A stretch of 64,000 bases of DNA, from NCBI RefSeq assembly GCF_000308835.1, contig NZ_BAGN01000072.1, forward strand, positions 1 through 64,000, given 5' to 3'. Below are positions 18,192 to 26,799 of the stretch, piece by piece (position 1 is the first letter of the stretch; the number at the start of each line of letters is the position of its first letter). The notes beneath the pieces were generated by a model, which saw nothing but the letters and a program-made list of their open reading frames with translations, was not told where the DNA came from and made no database searches. A program made the position numbers and the translations under genes. The stretch is from Nocardia vinacea NBRC 16497. Lineage in GTDB: Bacteria; Actinomycetota; Actinomycetes; Mycobacteriales; Mycobacteriaceae.

Positions 18192-18620
18192 GTGACCGAG
18201 TCGACCGGCGACGCCGCCGAGCCCGAGCGGGCCGACGGCGAGCCGCAGGTCCCCCCGCCCGCCGCAGACCCGTGGAAGGGTCTGCGCGGCGTCATGGCGG
18301 GCACGCTGATCCTCGAGGCGATCACGGTGTTGCTCGCATTGCCCGTGGTCGGGTCGGTCGGCGGCGGTATCGGCTGGTTCTCCGGCAGCTACCTTGTCGT
18401 CCTCGCGCTGGTCATGATCCTCGGCGCCGGACTGCAACGCCGCCCATGGGCCATCCCGTTCAATCTGGGCCTGCAGGTCCTGCTGATCCTCGGCGCCTTC
18501 GTGCACATCTCCATCGGTGTCATGGGTGTCTTCTTCGCCGTCGTCTGGGGCTTCATCCTGGTGCTGCGCGCCGACGTCAAGCGCCGGATGGAACTCGGGC
18601 TGCTGCCAAGTCAACGCTAG
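18192..18620 (+). CDS. DUF4233 membrane protein
   Basis: This 142-residue protein has an acidic, Pro-rich N-terminus of about 30 residues, then four hydrophobic helices (about 38-58, 61-80, 88-106 and 109-126). Proteins of this size between folC and ndk belong to DUF4233 across mycolata; the family has no assigned function. GTG 18192 is preceded by AAGGAG at 18181-18186. The stop codon TAG is the first three bases of a dispersed repeat copy (18618-18652), so the gene's end and the element coincide. Confidence 0.82.
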   Translation: MTESTGDAAEPERADGEPQVPPPAADPWKGLRGVMAGTLILEAITVLLALPVVGSVGGGIGWFSGSYLVVLALVMILGAGLQRRPWAIPFNLGLQVLLILGAFVHISIGVMGVFFAVVWGFILVLRADVKRRMELGLLPSQR

Positions 18621-18652
18621 CGACTGCTTGCAGGTCGCTCGAAAAGGTCAGC
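18618..18652 (+). repeat. Hairpin repeat family A, copy 1
   Basis: The core GCGACTGCTTGCAGGTCGC can fold as GCGA-CTGC-TT-GCAG-g-TCGC. The 35-bp unit shares about 31 positions with 29616-29650. The same core occurs inverted at 23851-23881, and diverged tandem copies occur at 48463-48534. This copy supplies the stop codon of the DUF4233 gene and lies 64 bp before ndk. Confidence 0.7.
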
Positions 18653-18715
18653 ATCCAGGGCTCTTCGTAGCCGCCGGTTCGGTAACCGGGGGTATCGCCT
18701 ATTAGGCTGTGCGCC

Positions 18716-19132
18716 GTGACTGAGCAGACGTTGGTACTCATCAAGCCGGACGGTGTGGCCCGTGGCCTCGTCGGTGAGGTGCTGGCCCGGATCGAGCGCA
18801 AGGGGCTGAAGATCGCCGCCCTGGAGCTGAAGCAGGTATCCGACGAGTTGGCGCGCGGCCACTACGCCGAACATGCCGAGAAGCCGTTCTTCGGTTCCTT
18901 GATCGAGTTCATCACCTCCGGCCCGGTCGTCGCGGCAATCCTGGAGGGTCCGCGCGCCATTGCGGCGTTCCGTCAGATCGCCGGCGGCACCGATCCGGTC
19001 GAGAAGGCCGTCCCCGGCAGCATTCGCGGCGACTTCGCGCTGGAGACCCAGGAGAACCTGGTGCACGGCTCCGATTCGCCGGAATCGGCCAAGCGGGAAA
19101 TCGCGCTCTGGTTTCCCGAGTTCCCGGCTTGA
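18716..19132 (+). CDS. ndk: Nucleoside diphosphate kinase
   Basis: It balances nucleoside triphosphate pools by moving the gamma-phosphate through a phospho-histidine. The active-site motif NLVHGSDS is present with the catalytic His at residue 117. LVLIKPDGV starts the fold, and the length is 138 residues, close to the 136-residue mycobacterial enzyme. GTG 18716 is the start. This is the canonical copy; a second, much diverged NDK-domain gene lies at 37365 in the biosynthetic operon. Confidence 0.96.
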   Translation: MTEQTLVLIKPDGVARGLVGEVLARIERKGLKIAALELKQVSDELARGHYAEHAEKPFFGSLIEFITSGPVVAAILEGPRAIAAFRQIAGGTDPVEKAVPGSIRGDFALETQENLVHGSDSPESAKREIALWFPEFPA

Positions 19133-19620
19133 GATAGGGCCCTGAGGCGTGAGCTGCGCGAACGGGCGATACAGCCGGCGTCGCCGCGGGACGGAGCCGA
19201 GCGCCAGCGAGGCGAAGTCGTGCGGCGATGGCGAGACGTCGCCGCACTATGTGGGATACTGGCAGTGGTTGCTGACGATACCGACTGTTCGCGCAGGTAC
19301 GCGGACGATCGGTGCCGGACGGTAACCGGATGACACTGCGGTTCGATGCCGATCATCGCTGCTACGAACAGCTGGCCCGTTGCTGGGGCCGGAGGTTCGC
19401 GCCGGCACGCTGGATGAGCGCTCGCGCCGTGGAGTTCAGCCAACAGCCAGGCGCCGTGTGACCAGTTAGCCCGACCGACGAAAACCACGGGTGTTAACCG
19501 GACATGCGGGGCGAGACCACTTGACCTTGCGCCAACCGCGTGAGGTGAACGGACAGTGCCCCCGCGTCGGCCGCGTCACTCCTGCCAGGAGGGACGCGCC
19601 CGGGGACCCGAGGAGACTTC
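19133..19620 (+). other. ndk-rne intergenic region: hairpin, promoter, long leader
   Basis: No gene is evident in these 488 bp. A perfect 7-bp stem, GCGGCGA/TCGCCGC (19222-19245), may end the ndk transcript, although no T-run follows. TGGGATACT at 19252-19260 looks like an extended -10 (GATACT) for rne. That would give rne a leader of about 350 nt. Long leaders are known for RNase E genes in other bacteria, where they serve feedback control; whether this one does is inference. Confidence 0.5.
19199..19212 (+). repeat. Dispersed repeat GAGCGYCAGCGAGG, copy 2
   Basis: GAGCGCCAGCGAGG here is part of a 20-bp match to the copy after folC. It lies just before the hairpin downstream of ndk. Both copies follow the 3' end of a gene. 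Confidence 0.55.
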
Positions 19621-22600
19621 GTGGCCGATCAAGAGCCGCTGACAACAACATCACAGGATGCCGAACAATTGCCGGAGCGAATCCGAGTTCACGCGCTTGC
19701 CAAGCGGCTGGGGGTAACCAGCAAACGCATCCTGGCCAAGCTCGCCGAGTTGGGTGCCGACGCACGTAGTGCGCAATCGAATGTCGATCGAGCGGTAGCG
19801 GAATCTGTCCGCGAAGCGCTCGGCACGGTGGAATCGGAGGTCGTCGAACCCGAGGCGCCCGAGACCGCCGCGCAAGAGCCGGTTGCGCCCGAGCCGGTGA
19901 CGCCGGAGCCGGTTGCGCCCAAGCCCGAGCCTGGGCCCATTTTTTCCGCACCGGACCAGGTGATCGACCAGTCCGGATCGCTGCCATCCGGGGAGCAGCC
20001 TGCGGCGCATCAGCCGTCGGTGCAGCTGTTCACCCATTCGGTTCCGCCGGAGTCGCACGTAGCGACGCCGGTCGTCTTCGAGGCCCCGGCCTCGGTCGCC
20101 GCACCGCTGTTCCTACCGCCGGACGCCGCGGCCGCCGAGGAAGCGCGCCGGCAGCGTCGGGCCGAGCGCGACAGCCGTCGGGTCGAGGAAGCCGCGGTCG
20201 AAACCGTCGAGGAAGAGCCCGAAACCACCGAAGACGAGTCGACCGAACAGCAGGGCGAGGCGGACCAGCCGCGTCGTCGTCGGCGGGGCCGTCGTGGTCG
20301 GGGTCGGGGCCGGGGTGAACAGCACACCGACGCCGAATCCGAGGGCGACGACACCGAAGGCACAGACGAGAGCGCCGAGGACGAGCAGGCGCCGGTCAAG
20401 AGCGAGACCGAAGCCGAGCCCGGCGACGACACCGAGACCGAGGACGACGAATCCGGTGTGCCGGAGGGTTCGAGCCGCCGTCGCCGTCGTCGTCGCCGCC
20501 GCAAGGTGGCGGGTGAGGGCGCCGACAGCGAGGCTGTCTCCGATGACGATCCGCCGAATACCGTCGTGCACGAGCGTGAGCCGCGCAATAAGAGCCGCAG
20601 CCGCGCCACCGTCGACGAGGTGCAGGGCATCACCGGCTCGACCCGGCTCGAGGCCAAGCGGCAGCGTCGGCGTGACGGTCGCGAGGCCGGTCGCCGTCGC
20701 CCGCCGATCCTGACCGAGTCGGAGTTCTTGGCCCGCCGCGAGGCGGTGGACCGGGTCATGGTCGTGCGCGAGAAGACCTTCCCGGAGCACCCGACCGCGA
20801 CCCAGGTGGCGGTGCTCGAGGACAACATCCTGGTCGAGCATTTCGTCACCAATACTGGCTCGGCGTCGATGGTCGGCAATGTCTATCTCGGCAAGGTGCA
20901 GAATGTGCTGCCCTCGATGGAGGCGGCATTCGTCGATATCGGCCGCGGCCGCAACGGTGTGCTCTACGCCGGCGAGGTGAACTGGGAGGCCGCCGGTCTC
21001 GGCGGTAAGGAGCGCAAGATCGAACAGGCGCTCAAGCCCGGCGATCAGGTGCTGGTCCAGGTCTCCAAGGATCCGGTCGGGCACAAGGGCGCCCGGCTGA
21101 CCACCCAGATCAGCCTGGCCGGACGCTTCCTGGTGTACGTGCCCGGTGGTTCGTCCACCGGTATCAGCCGCAAGCTGCCCGATACCGAGCGCAAACGGCT
21201 CAAGGAGATCCTGCGCGATATCGTGCCCGCCGACGCCGGAGTGATCATCCGCACCGCGTCGGAGGGTGTCAGCGAGGCCGAACTGGCCCGCGACGTCGAG
21301 CGGCTGCAGGCGACCTGGCGCACCATCGAGAAGGCCGCCGAGGCCAAGGACAACGGCGCGCCCAAGACGCTGTACGAAGAGCCGGACCTGTTGGTCAAGG
21401 TCATCCGCGATCTGTTCAACGAGGACTTCTCCAAGCTGGTCATCGAGGGTGAGCGGTCCTGGAGCACCGTCGAGAACTACATCCGCACGGTCGCGCCGGA
21501 TATGCTCGCCCGGGTCTCCCGGCACGAGAACAACGGTGTCGACGTCTTCGAGACCTATCGGATCGATGAGCAGCTCGCCAAGGCGCTCGATCGCAAGGTG
21601 TGGCTGCCCTCGGGCGGCACCCTGGTGATCGACCGGACCGAGGCGATGACCGTCATCGACGTCAATACCGGCAAGTTCACCGGTGCGGGCGGCAGCAATC
21701 TGGAAGAGACGGTCACCAGGAACAACCTGGAGGCGGCCGAGGAGATCGTGCGCCAGATGCGGCTGCGCGATATCGGCGGCATGATCGTCGTCGACTTCAT
21801 CGATATGGTGCTGGAGTCGAACCGGGATCTGGTGTTGCGCAGGCTGACCGAGGCATTGGGCCGCGACCGCACCCGCCACCAGGTCTCCGAGGTGACCTCG
21901 CTCGGCCTGGTGCAGATGACCCGCAAGAAGCTCGGCACCGGTCTGGTCGAGGCGTTCTCGACGACCTGTGAGCACTGCCATGGTCGGGGCATCGTCGTGC
22001 ACACCTACCCGGTGGAGCTCACCGGTGGCGAGGACACCACGCGTGGTGGCCGGGAGACCGGGTCGCGGCGGCGGCGTGGCCGGGACAAGGGTGCGGCGGC
22101 GAGTGCGCCCGCCGCGGCCGGCAATGGCACCGCGCATGTTGTCGAAGACGAGGTGGAGATCGCGGTCAAGCGGGCGCATCCGGTGGCGTTGGCGATGGCG
22201 GCGCATCAGTCGGAGGATGCGCACGCGGAGGATATTGCGGACCTCGAGGATGTCGCGGTGGCAGCAGCCGTTGCGGATGTCGTCGCCGCAAGTGATGAGG
22301 CTCCGGTCGAGGAGGTCGTTGTCTCCGAGTCCGTTGCGGCCGTCGCCGAGGAAGTCGCGGAGGCCGTAGCCGGGGAGGTCGCGGAGGCGGAGATGGTGGC
22401 CGAGGAGGCCGTCGAGCCCGCATCCGAGGAAGTCGTCGCGCCGGTCGCTGCCGCGGCTTCGACGTCCGTGGCGGAGGAACCCGCTGAGCCTGTGGTAGAG
22501 CCGGTTGCGGCATCGTCCAACGGTGTGCCCGAATCCGCGGCACCCCGTTCTACCGGCCGCAGACGCCGCGTCGCGCGTTCGGCCGCCGCACCGGCCGCAG

Positions 22601-22761
22601 ACAGCGCCGGGGCCGTCTTCGTGCTGCCGACGGCGGAGCAGGGGTCGGCAGGACCCGTCGTGGACTACACGGCGGATGTGCCGGTCGTGGTGCCGACGCG
22701 CAAGCCGCGTCGCCGGGCCGTCGGTCGCCCCGCCGGACCGCCGGTGGACGACGCGAACTGA
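19621..22761 (+). CDS. rne: Ribonuclease E/G
   Basis: This is the main endoribonuclease for mRNA decay and rRNA/tRNA processing. Residues about 20-65 form an IF2-N-like helical domain (IRVHALAKRLGVTSKRILAK). A long acidic and Arg-rich region follows to about 370. The catalytic core starts with an S1 domain (GNVYLGKVQNVLPSMEAAF), then the DNase-I-like subdomain with DVNTGKFTG and DIGGMIVVDFIDM supplying metal-binding Asp residues. The Zn-link is TTCEHCHGRG. The C-terminal 250 residues are Glu/Ala/Val-rich with an Arg-rich end, typical of degradosome scaffolds. GTG at 19621 follows GAGGAG. Length, 1046 residues, fits mycolata RNase E. Confidence 0.95.
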   Translation: MADQEPLTTTSQDAEQLPERIRVHALAKRLGVTSKRILAKLAELGADARSAQSNVDRAVAESVREALGTVESEVVEPEAPETAAQEPVAPEPVTPEPVAPKPEPGPIFSAPDQVIDQSGSLPSGEQPAAHQPSVQLFTHSVPPESHVATPVVFEAPASVAAPLFLPPDAAAAEEARRQRRAERDSRRVEEAAVETVEEEPETTEDESTEQQGEADQPRRRRRGRRGRGRGRGEQHTDAESEGDDTEGTDESAEDEQAPVKSETEAEPGDDTETEDDESGVPEGSSRRRRRRRRRKVAGEGADSEAVSDDDPPNTVVHEREPRNKSRSRATVDEVQGITGSTRLEAKRQRRRDGREAGRRRPPILTESEFLARREAVDRVMVVREKTFPEHPTATQVAVLEDNILVEHFVTNTGSASMVGNVYLGKVQNVLPSMEAAFVDIGRGRNGVLYAGEVNWEAAGLGGKERKIEQALKPGDQVLVQVSKDPVGHKGARLTTQISLAGRFLVYVPGGSSTGISRKLPDTERKRLKEILRDIVPADAGVIIRTASEGVSEAELARDVERLQATWRTIEKAAEAKDNGAPKTLYEEPDLLVKVIRDLFNEDFSKLVIEGERSWSTVENYIRTVAPDMLARVSRHENNGVDVFETYRIDEQLAKALDRKVWLPSGGTLVIDRTEAMTVIDVNTGKFTGAGGSNLEETVTRNNLEAAEEIVRQMRLRDIGGMIVVDFIDMVLESNRDLVLRRLTEALGRDRTRHQVSEVTSLGLVQMTRKKLGTGLVEAFSTTCEHCHGRGIVVHTYPVELTGGEDTTRGGRETGSRRRRGRDKGAAASAPAAAGNGTAHVVEDEVEIAVKRAHPVALAMAAHQSEDAHAEDIADLEDVAVAAAVADVVAASDEAPVEEVVVSESVAAVAEEVAEAVAGEVAEAEMVAEEAVEPASEEVVAPVAAAASTSVAEEPAEPVVEPVAASSNGVPESAAPRSTGRRRRVARSAAAPAADSAGAVFVLPTAEQGSAGPVVDYTADVPVVVPTRKPRRRAVGRPAGPPVDDAN

Positions 22762-22787
22762 TTGCCACGATTCGGATCGAAAACCTG

Positions 22788-22818
22788 GGACCCCCGCCGC
22801 ATTCCGCGCCGGGGGTCC
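22788..22818 (+). terminator. Putative terminator after rne
   Basis: GGACCCCC (22788-22795) and GGGGGTCC (22811-22818) form a perfect 8-bp stem with a 15-nt loop, followed by TGCCTTT. The T-run is weak, as is common in GC-rich actinobacteria. Confidence 0.55.
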
Positions 22819-22838
22819 TGCCTTTCACGGGCACCGGT

Positions 22839-22868
22839 TTGGTCGGGGTGGTACCCGTCCTGTAATCT
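22839..22868 (+). promoter_or_regulatory. Putative promoter of rplU-rpmA
   Basis: TTGGTC (22839-22844) and TAATCT (22863-22868) are separated by 18 bp. Transcription would start near 22875, leaving a leader of about 190 nt before rplU. The rest of the 306-bp gap holds the rne terminator and this leader; I see no gene or named ribosomal leader structure in it. Confidence 0.5.
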
Positions 22869-23067
22869 TGGACAGTCGCTGCCCGGCGACAGCGCTTATC
22901 TGCGCTGTATTTGTGACTCGGCTCGAAGCCGAGGGCCATCAGGTTGCTGAGGCGGCGGTGACTACCAGACCAGAGTGCTGTGGTTTCCAGCCGGAGTCAT
23001 CCGGGCGGGAGCACGCAGCCGCGCGAGCGCGAGCCGCGCGCATTACAGGAAGAAGGGCAGCCGACCG

Positions 23068-23379
23068 ATGGCAACGTACGCGATCGTCAAGACCGGCGGA
23101 AAGCAGTACAAGGTCGCGGTCGGTGACCTGGTGAAGGTCGAGAAGATCGAGGGTGCGCCGGGTTCGTCCGTGGCGCTGGCCCCGGTTCTCGTGGTGAACG
23201 GCGCCGAGCTGACCACCGATGCGGACAAGCTGGCGAAGGTTTCCGTGGCCGCAGAGGTCGTCGAGCACACCAAGGGCCCGAAGATCCGCATCCACAAGTT
23301 CAAGAACAAGACCGGCTACCACAAGCGTCAGGGTCACCGTCAGCCGCTGACGGTCCTCAAGGTCACCGGCATCAAGTAA
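23068..23379 (+). CDS. rplU: 50S ribosomal protein L21
   Basis: L21 is a primary 23S rRNA-binding protein of the large subunit. The start [20 protein letters not shown] and the C-terminal [13 protein letters not shown] are typical. Length, 104 residues, equals that of mycobacterial L21. ATG 23068 is chosen over an upstream in-frame ATG because it has an AGGAAGAAGGG ribosome-binding stretch and gives the family N-terminus. It is followed by rpmA after 40 bp. Confidence 0.97.
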   Translation: MATYAIVKTGGKQYKVAVGDLVKVEKIEGAPGSSVALAPVLVVNGAELTTDADKLAKVSVAAEVVEHTKGPKIRIHKFKNKTGYHKRQGHRQPLTVLKVTGIK

Positions 23380-23419
23380 GCCTCCGCGCTTTCTCGAATT
23401 ACTTCACAGGAGTTCAGAA

Positions 23420-23686
23420 ATGGCACATAAGAAGGGTGCATCCAGCTCCCGCAACGGTCGCGACTCGAACGCCCAGCGACTCGGCGTCAAGCGTTTCGGT
23501 GGCCAGTCCGTTTCGGCGGGCGAGATCCTGGTTCGCCAGCGTGGCACGCACTTCCACCCCGGTGTGCTCGTCGGCCGTGGCGGCGACGACACCCTGTTCG
23601 CCCTGGCGGCGGGCAAGGTCGAGTTCGGCACCAAGCGTGGCCGCAAGACCGTCAACATCGTCGTTCCGGAGCCGGCCGAGGCCTGA
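23420..23686 (+). CDS. rpmA: 50S ribosomal protein L27
   Basis: L27 reaches towards the peptidyl transferase centre. [20 protein letters not shown] is the standard start with no cleavable N-terminal extension, and [18 protein letters not shown] follows. Length is 88 residues. AGGAG lies 8 bp upstream. It is co-transcribed with rplU, and a strong terminator follows at 23784. Confidence 0.97.
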   Translation: MAHKKGASSSRNGRDSNAQRLGVKRFGGQSVSAGEILVRQRGTHFHPGVLVGRGGDDTLFALAAGKVEFGTKRGRKTVNIVVPEPAEA

Positions 23687-23783
23687 CCGCCTCTCGATCG
23701 GGCGTCGCCGGACGGATATCCGTCCTTAGTCCCTTGCGCTTGCACGAGCGAATGCGAGGGCACCGCCCATTCCGGAAAAGCTG

Positions 23784-23816
23784 AGCGGGTCAGGGTGCAT
23801 TCCCTGGCCCGCTTTT
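23784..23816 (+). terminator. Intrinsic terminator after rpmA
   Basis: Stem AGCGGGTCAGGG (23784-23795) pairs with CCCTGGCCCGCT (23802-23813) with one G-U pair and a 6-nt loop, then TTTT. This is the clearest intrinsic terminator in the window and separates rplU-rpmA from obg. A perfect 16-bp palindrome, GGACGGATATCCGTCC, lies upstream at 23710-23725. Confidence 0.85.
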
Positions 23817-23850
23817 CGCGTTCTCGAACGATCGCGTTCCCACAGAGCAG

Positions 23851-23881
23851 GTCCTTTCGAGCGACCTGCAAGCAGTCGCTA
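23851..23881 (-). repeat. Hairpin repeat family A, inverted copy
   Basis: The reverse strand carries the same 19-base core GCGACTGCTTGCAGGTCGC as 18618-18652 and 29616-29650, with matching flanks for at least 27 bp. It lies between the rpmA terminator and obg, 30 bp before the obg start. Confidence 0.7.
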
Positions 23882-23910
23882 CGGCTACCACCGAGGAGGA
23901 TGATTCGGAC

Positions 23911-25365
23911 ATGTCCAAATTCATCGACCGTGTCGTATTGCACGTACGTGCGGGCAAGGGTGGTCACGGCTGCGCCTCCGTGCGCCGCGAGAAGTTCATG
24001 CCGCTCGGCGGACCGGACGGCGGCAATGGCGGACGCGGCGGGGATGTGATCCTCGAGGTCGATCCGAATGTGCACACCCTGCTGGACTTCCACTTCCATC
24101 CGCATGCCAAGGCGAGCAACGGCAAGCCCGGCGAGGGCAGCAACCGCGACGGTAAGCAGGGCACCGATCTGGTGCTGAAGGTGCCCGACGGCACCGTGGT
24201 GCTCGACGACGACGGCAAGGTGCTCGTCGATCTCGTCGGTTCGGGCAATAAGTTCATCGTGGCCCGTGGCGGACGCGGCGGTCTCGGCAATGCCGCGCTG
24301 GCCTCCAAGGCGCGCAAGGCGCCCGGTTTCGCGCTGCTCGGCGAGGACGGCGACGAAGGCGATCTCGTCCTCGAGTTGAAGTCCGTCGCCGATGTGGGGC
24401 TGGTCGGATTCCCGTCGGCGGGTAAGTCCTCGCTGGTGTCGGTGCTCTCGGCCGCCAAGCCGAAGATCGCGGACTACCCGTTCACCACGCTGGTGCCCAA
24501 TCTCGGTGTGGTCTCCAGCGGTGACACCACCTTCACCATCGCCGATGTGCCCGGGCTGATTCCGGGCGCGAGCGAGGGACGTGGGCTCGGGCTGGATTTC
24601 CTGCGGCATCTGGAGCGCTGCGCGGTGCTCGCGCACGTCGTCGACTGTGCGACCCTCGAGCCGGGACGCGATCCGGTCTCCGATGTCGATGCGCTCGAGG
24701 CCGAACTCGCCGCCTACCAACCGGCTCTGGATGCCGACACCGGACTCGGTGAACTGGCCGATCGGCCGCGTGTGGTGATCCTGAACAAGGTTGATGTGCC
24801 CGATGCCGCCGAGTTGGCCGAGATGGTCACGCCCGAATTCACCGCACGTGGCTGGCCGGTTTTCGAGATCTCGGCGGTGAGCCGGGCGGGCCTGCGTCCC
24901 TTGACATTTGCGCTCGCCGAGTTGGTCGAGCAGTATCGGACCGCGCACCCGAAGGCCGCGCCGAAGCGTCCGGTGATCCGCCCGATCGCGGTGAACGAGT
25001 CCGGCTTCAGCGTGATCGCCGACCCCGAGGAGCCGGGCGGCTTCATCGTGCGCGGGCCGCAGCCGGAGCGCTGGGTGCGCCAGACCCAGTTCGACAACGA
25101 CGAAGCCGTCGGCTACCTCGCCGACCGCCTGGCCCGCCTCGGTGTCGAAGACGAACTTGTGAAGCAGGGCGCCGAGCCCGGTGCACCGGTCACCATCGGC
25201 GATGTCACGTTCGAGTGGGAGCCGCAGATCTCCGCAGGTGTGGATATGGTGCCCACCGGCCGCGGCACCGACATCCGCCTGGAGCAGAACGACCGGATCA
25301 GCGCCGCCGAACGCAAACACGCGTCCCGAGTACGCCGTGGTCTGGTCAAGGACGACGAGGAATAA
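23911..25365 (+). CDS. obg: Obg-family GTPase
   Basis: This essential GTPase is linked to 50S assembly and stress control. The Gly-rich OBG domain covers about residues 1-158 ([16 protein letters not shown] and [12 protein letters not shown]). The G domain has [10 protein letters not shown] (G1, about 168-177), [12 protein letters not shown] (G3) and NKVD (G4). The C-terminal OCT domain and an acidic tail follow. Length, 484 residues, matches the mycobacterial protein. GAGGAG precedes the ATG. Confidence 0.97.
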   Translation: MSKFIDRVVLHVRAGKGGHGCASVRREKFMPLGGPDGGNGGRGGDVILEVDPNVHTLLDFHFHPHAKASNGKPGEGSNRDGKQGTDLVLKVPDGTVVLDDDGKVLVDLVGSGNKFIVARGGRGGLGNAALASKARKAPGFALLGEDGDEGDLVLELKSVADVGLVGFPSAGKSSLVSVLSAAKPKIADYPFTTLVPNLGVVSSGDTTFTIADVPGLIPGASEGRGLGLDFLRHLERCAVLAHVVDCATLEPGRDPVSDVDALEAELAAYQPALDADTGLGELADRPRVVILNKVDVPDAAELAEMVTPEFTARGWPVFEISAVSRAGLRPLTFALAELVEQYRTAHPKAAPKRPVIRPIAVNESGFSVIADPEEPGGFIVRGPQPERWVRQTQFDNDEAVGYLADRLARLGVEDELVKQGAEPGAPVTIGDVTFEWEPQISAGVDMVPTGRGTDIRLEQNDRISAAERKHASRVRRGLVKDDEE

Positions 25366-25563
25366 CGTGAACGCCGTGGGCTTGTGGTGTGCGCCGAGGT
25401 CTGGCACGGCGTTTCGGCGAGCTCTGCGGTTCGGTTCGCCCATCCGGCGAGTGCCGGAATTCGGTGGCGGCCAGTGCGTTCGGGATGCAGTGTTGCGCCC
25501 GACGGGTTCGGTTGGACTGGCGGGTACGACGAGTTCTGTTGTGGTACAGGGAGTTCGGTTGCG

Positions 25564-26709
25564 ATGCAGGTGAGTTCGGGGATGGCCGAGGTGCTGTCGC
25601 AGTCCGGGCTGAGTGAGGCCAGGACTGCGATTGCTTCGGCGCGCAGCGTGGTGGTGAAGATCGGGTCTTCGGCGCTGACCAGCCTTAAGGGCGGTCTCGA
25701 TATGGCGCGACTGGATCGGCTGGCCGATGCGGTGGAGGCGCGGATGCGGGCCGGGTCCGATGTGGTCGTGGTTTCGTCCGGTGCGATCGGTGCGGGCCTC
25801 GCTCCGCTCGGGTTGACAAGTCGCCCAAGGGATCTGGCTACCAAGCAGGCCGCGGCCAGCGTCGGGCAGTTGGCGTTGGCGCATGCGTGGGGGACCTCGT
25901 TCGCGCGGTTCGGGCGGACGGTCGGGCAGGTGCTCTTGAGCGCCGACGACTTCTCGCGCCGTGAGCATCACCGCAATGCCCAGCGCACCCTGGACCGGTT
26001 GCGCTCCCTCGGTGCGGTTGCTGTCGTGAACGAAAACGACACCGTCGCAACGGAAGAGATCCGCTTCGGCGATAACGACCGCCTCGCCGCACTGGTCGCC
26101 CATCTGGTCGGCGCGGACGCGCTGGTGCTGCTCTCCGATGTCGAGGGCCTCTACGACGGCGATCCGCGCAAGGGCGCCGCCAACTTCATACCCGAGGTCC
26201 GCAGCAGCGCCGACCTCGACGGCGTCATCGCGGGCAGCGGCGGCGCACTCGGCACCGGCGGCATGGCCTCCAAACTCTCCGCGGCCCGGCTGGCAGCCGA
26301 CGCGGGCGTCCCCGTTCTGCTGGCCGCCGCCACCGAGGCCGATATCGCGCTCAGCGCCGGCACGGTCGGCACCGCCTTCGCCGCCCGCCCGGTCCGTCTC
26401 TCCGCCCGCAAATTCTGGGTCCGCCACGCCGCCGACAGCCGCGGCGCCATCCTTATCGATGAGGGCGCCGTCCAAGCCGTCGCTCAACGCCGTCGCTCCC
26501 TGCTCGCCGCAGGCATTACCGGCGTCCGCGGCCGCTTCCACGGCGGCGACGTCGTCGACCTCATCGCCCCAGACAACCGCGTAGTCGCCCGCGGCGTAGT
26601 CGAATACGACAGCACCGAACTAACCGGCATGCTCGGCCGCTCCACCACCGAACTCCCGGACACCATGCAACGCCCGGTAATCCACGCCGACGACCTGGTC
26701 AAGATTTAA
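25564..26709 (+). CDS. proB: Glutamate 5-kinase
   Basis: It catalyses the first step of proline synthesis, ATP + glutamate to glutamyl-5-phosphate. The amino-acid-kinase domain shows [11 protein letters not shown] (about residues 24-34), [19 protein letters not shown] and [12 protein letters not shown]. The C-terminal PUA domain covers about 280-365. The open frame extends 60 codons upstream, but ATG 25564 has AGGGAG 10 bp before it and gives 381 residues, close to the mycobacterial enzyme. ATG 25582 is an alternative. Confidence 0.94.
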   Translation: MQVSSGMAEVLSQSGLSEARTAIASARSVVVKIGSSALTSLKGGLDMARLDRLADAVEARMRAGSDVVVVSSGAIGAGLAPLGLTSRPRDLATKQAAASVGQLALAHAWGTSFARFGRTVGQVLLSADDFSRREHHRNAQRTLDRLRSLGAVAVVNENDTVATEEIRFGDNDRLAALVAHLVGADALVLLSDVEGLYDGDPRKGAANFIPEVRSSADLDGVIAGSGGALGTGGMASKLSAARLAADAGVPVLLAAATEADIALSAGTVGTAFAARPVRLSARKFWVRHAADSRGAILIDEGAVQAVAQRRRSLLAAGITGVRGRFHGGDVVDLIAPDNRVVARGVVEYDSTELTGMLGRSTTELPDTMQRPVIHADDLVKI

Positions 26710-26799
26710 CGGCTGCATCCGAAGTCGCCTCCGGCGATTCGCCTTCCGCGCCGTCCTGATTTTTCGAGGCTTGGCCGATTCGTGCTTATCGGGAGCTAG

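Noticed and set aside
20113..22224. 703-residue frame antisense to rne
   Set aside because: Mirror of the RNase E coding sequence; no independent start signal or family.
23404..26541. 1045-residue frame antisense to rpmA, obg and proB
   Set aside because: It spans three well-supported genes and an intrinsic terminator, so it cannot be one gene.
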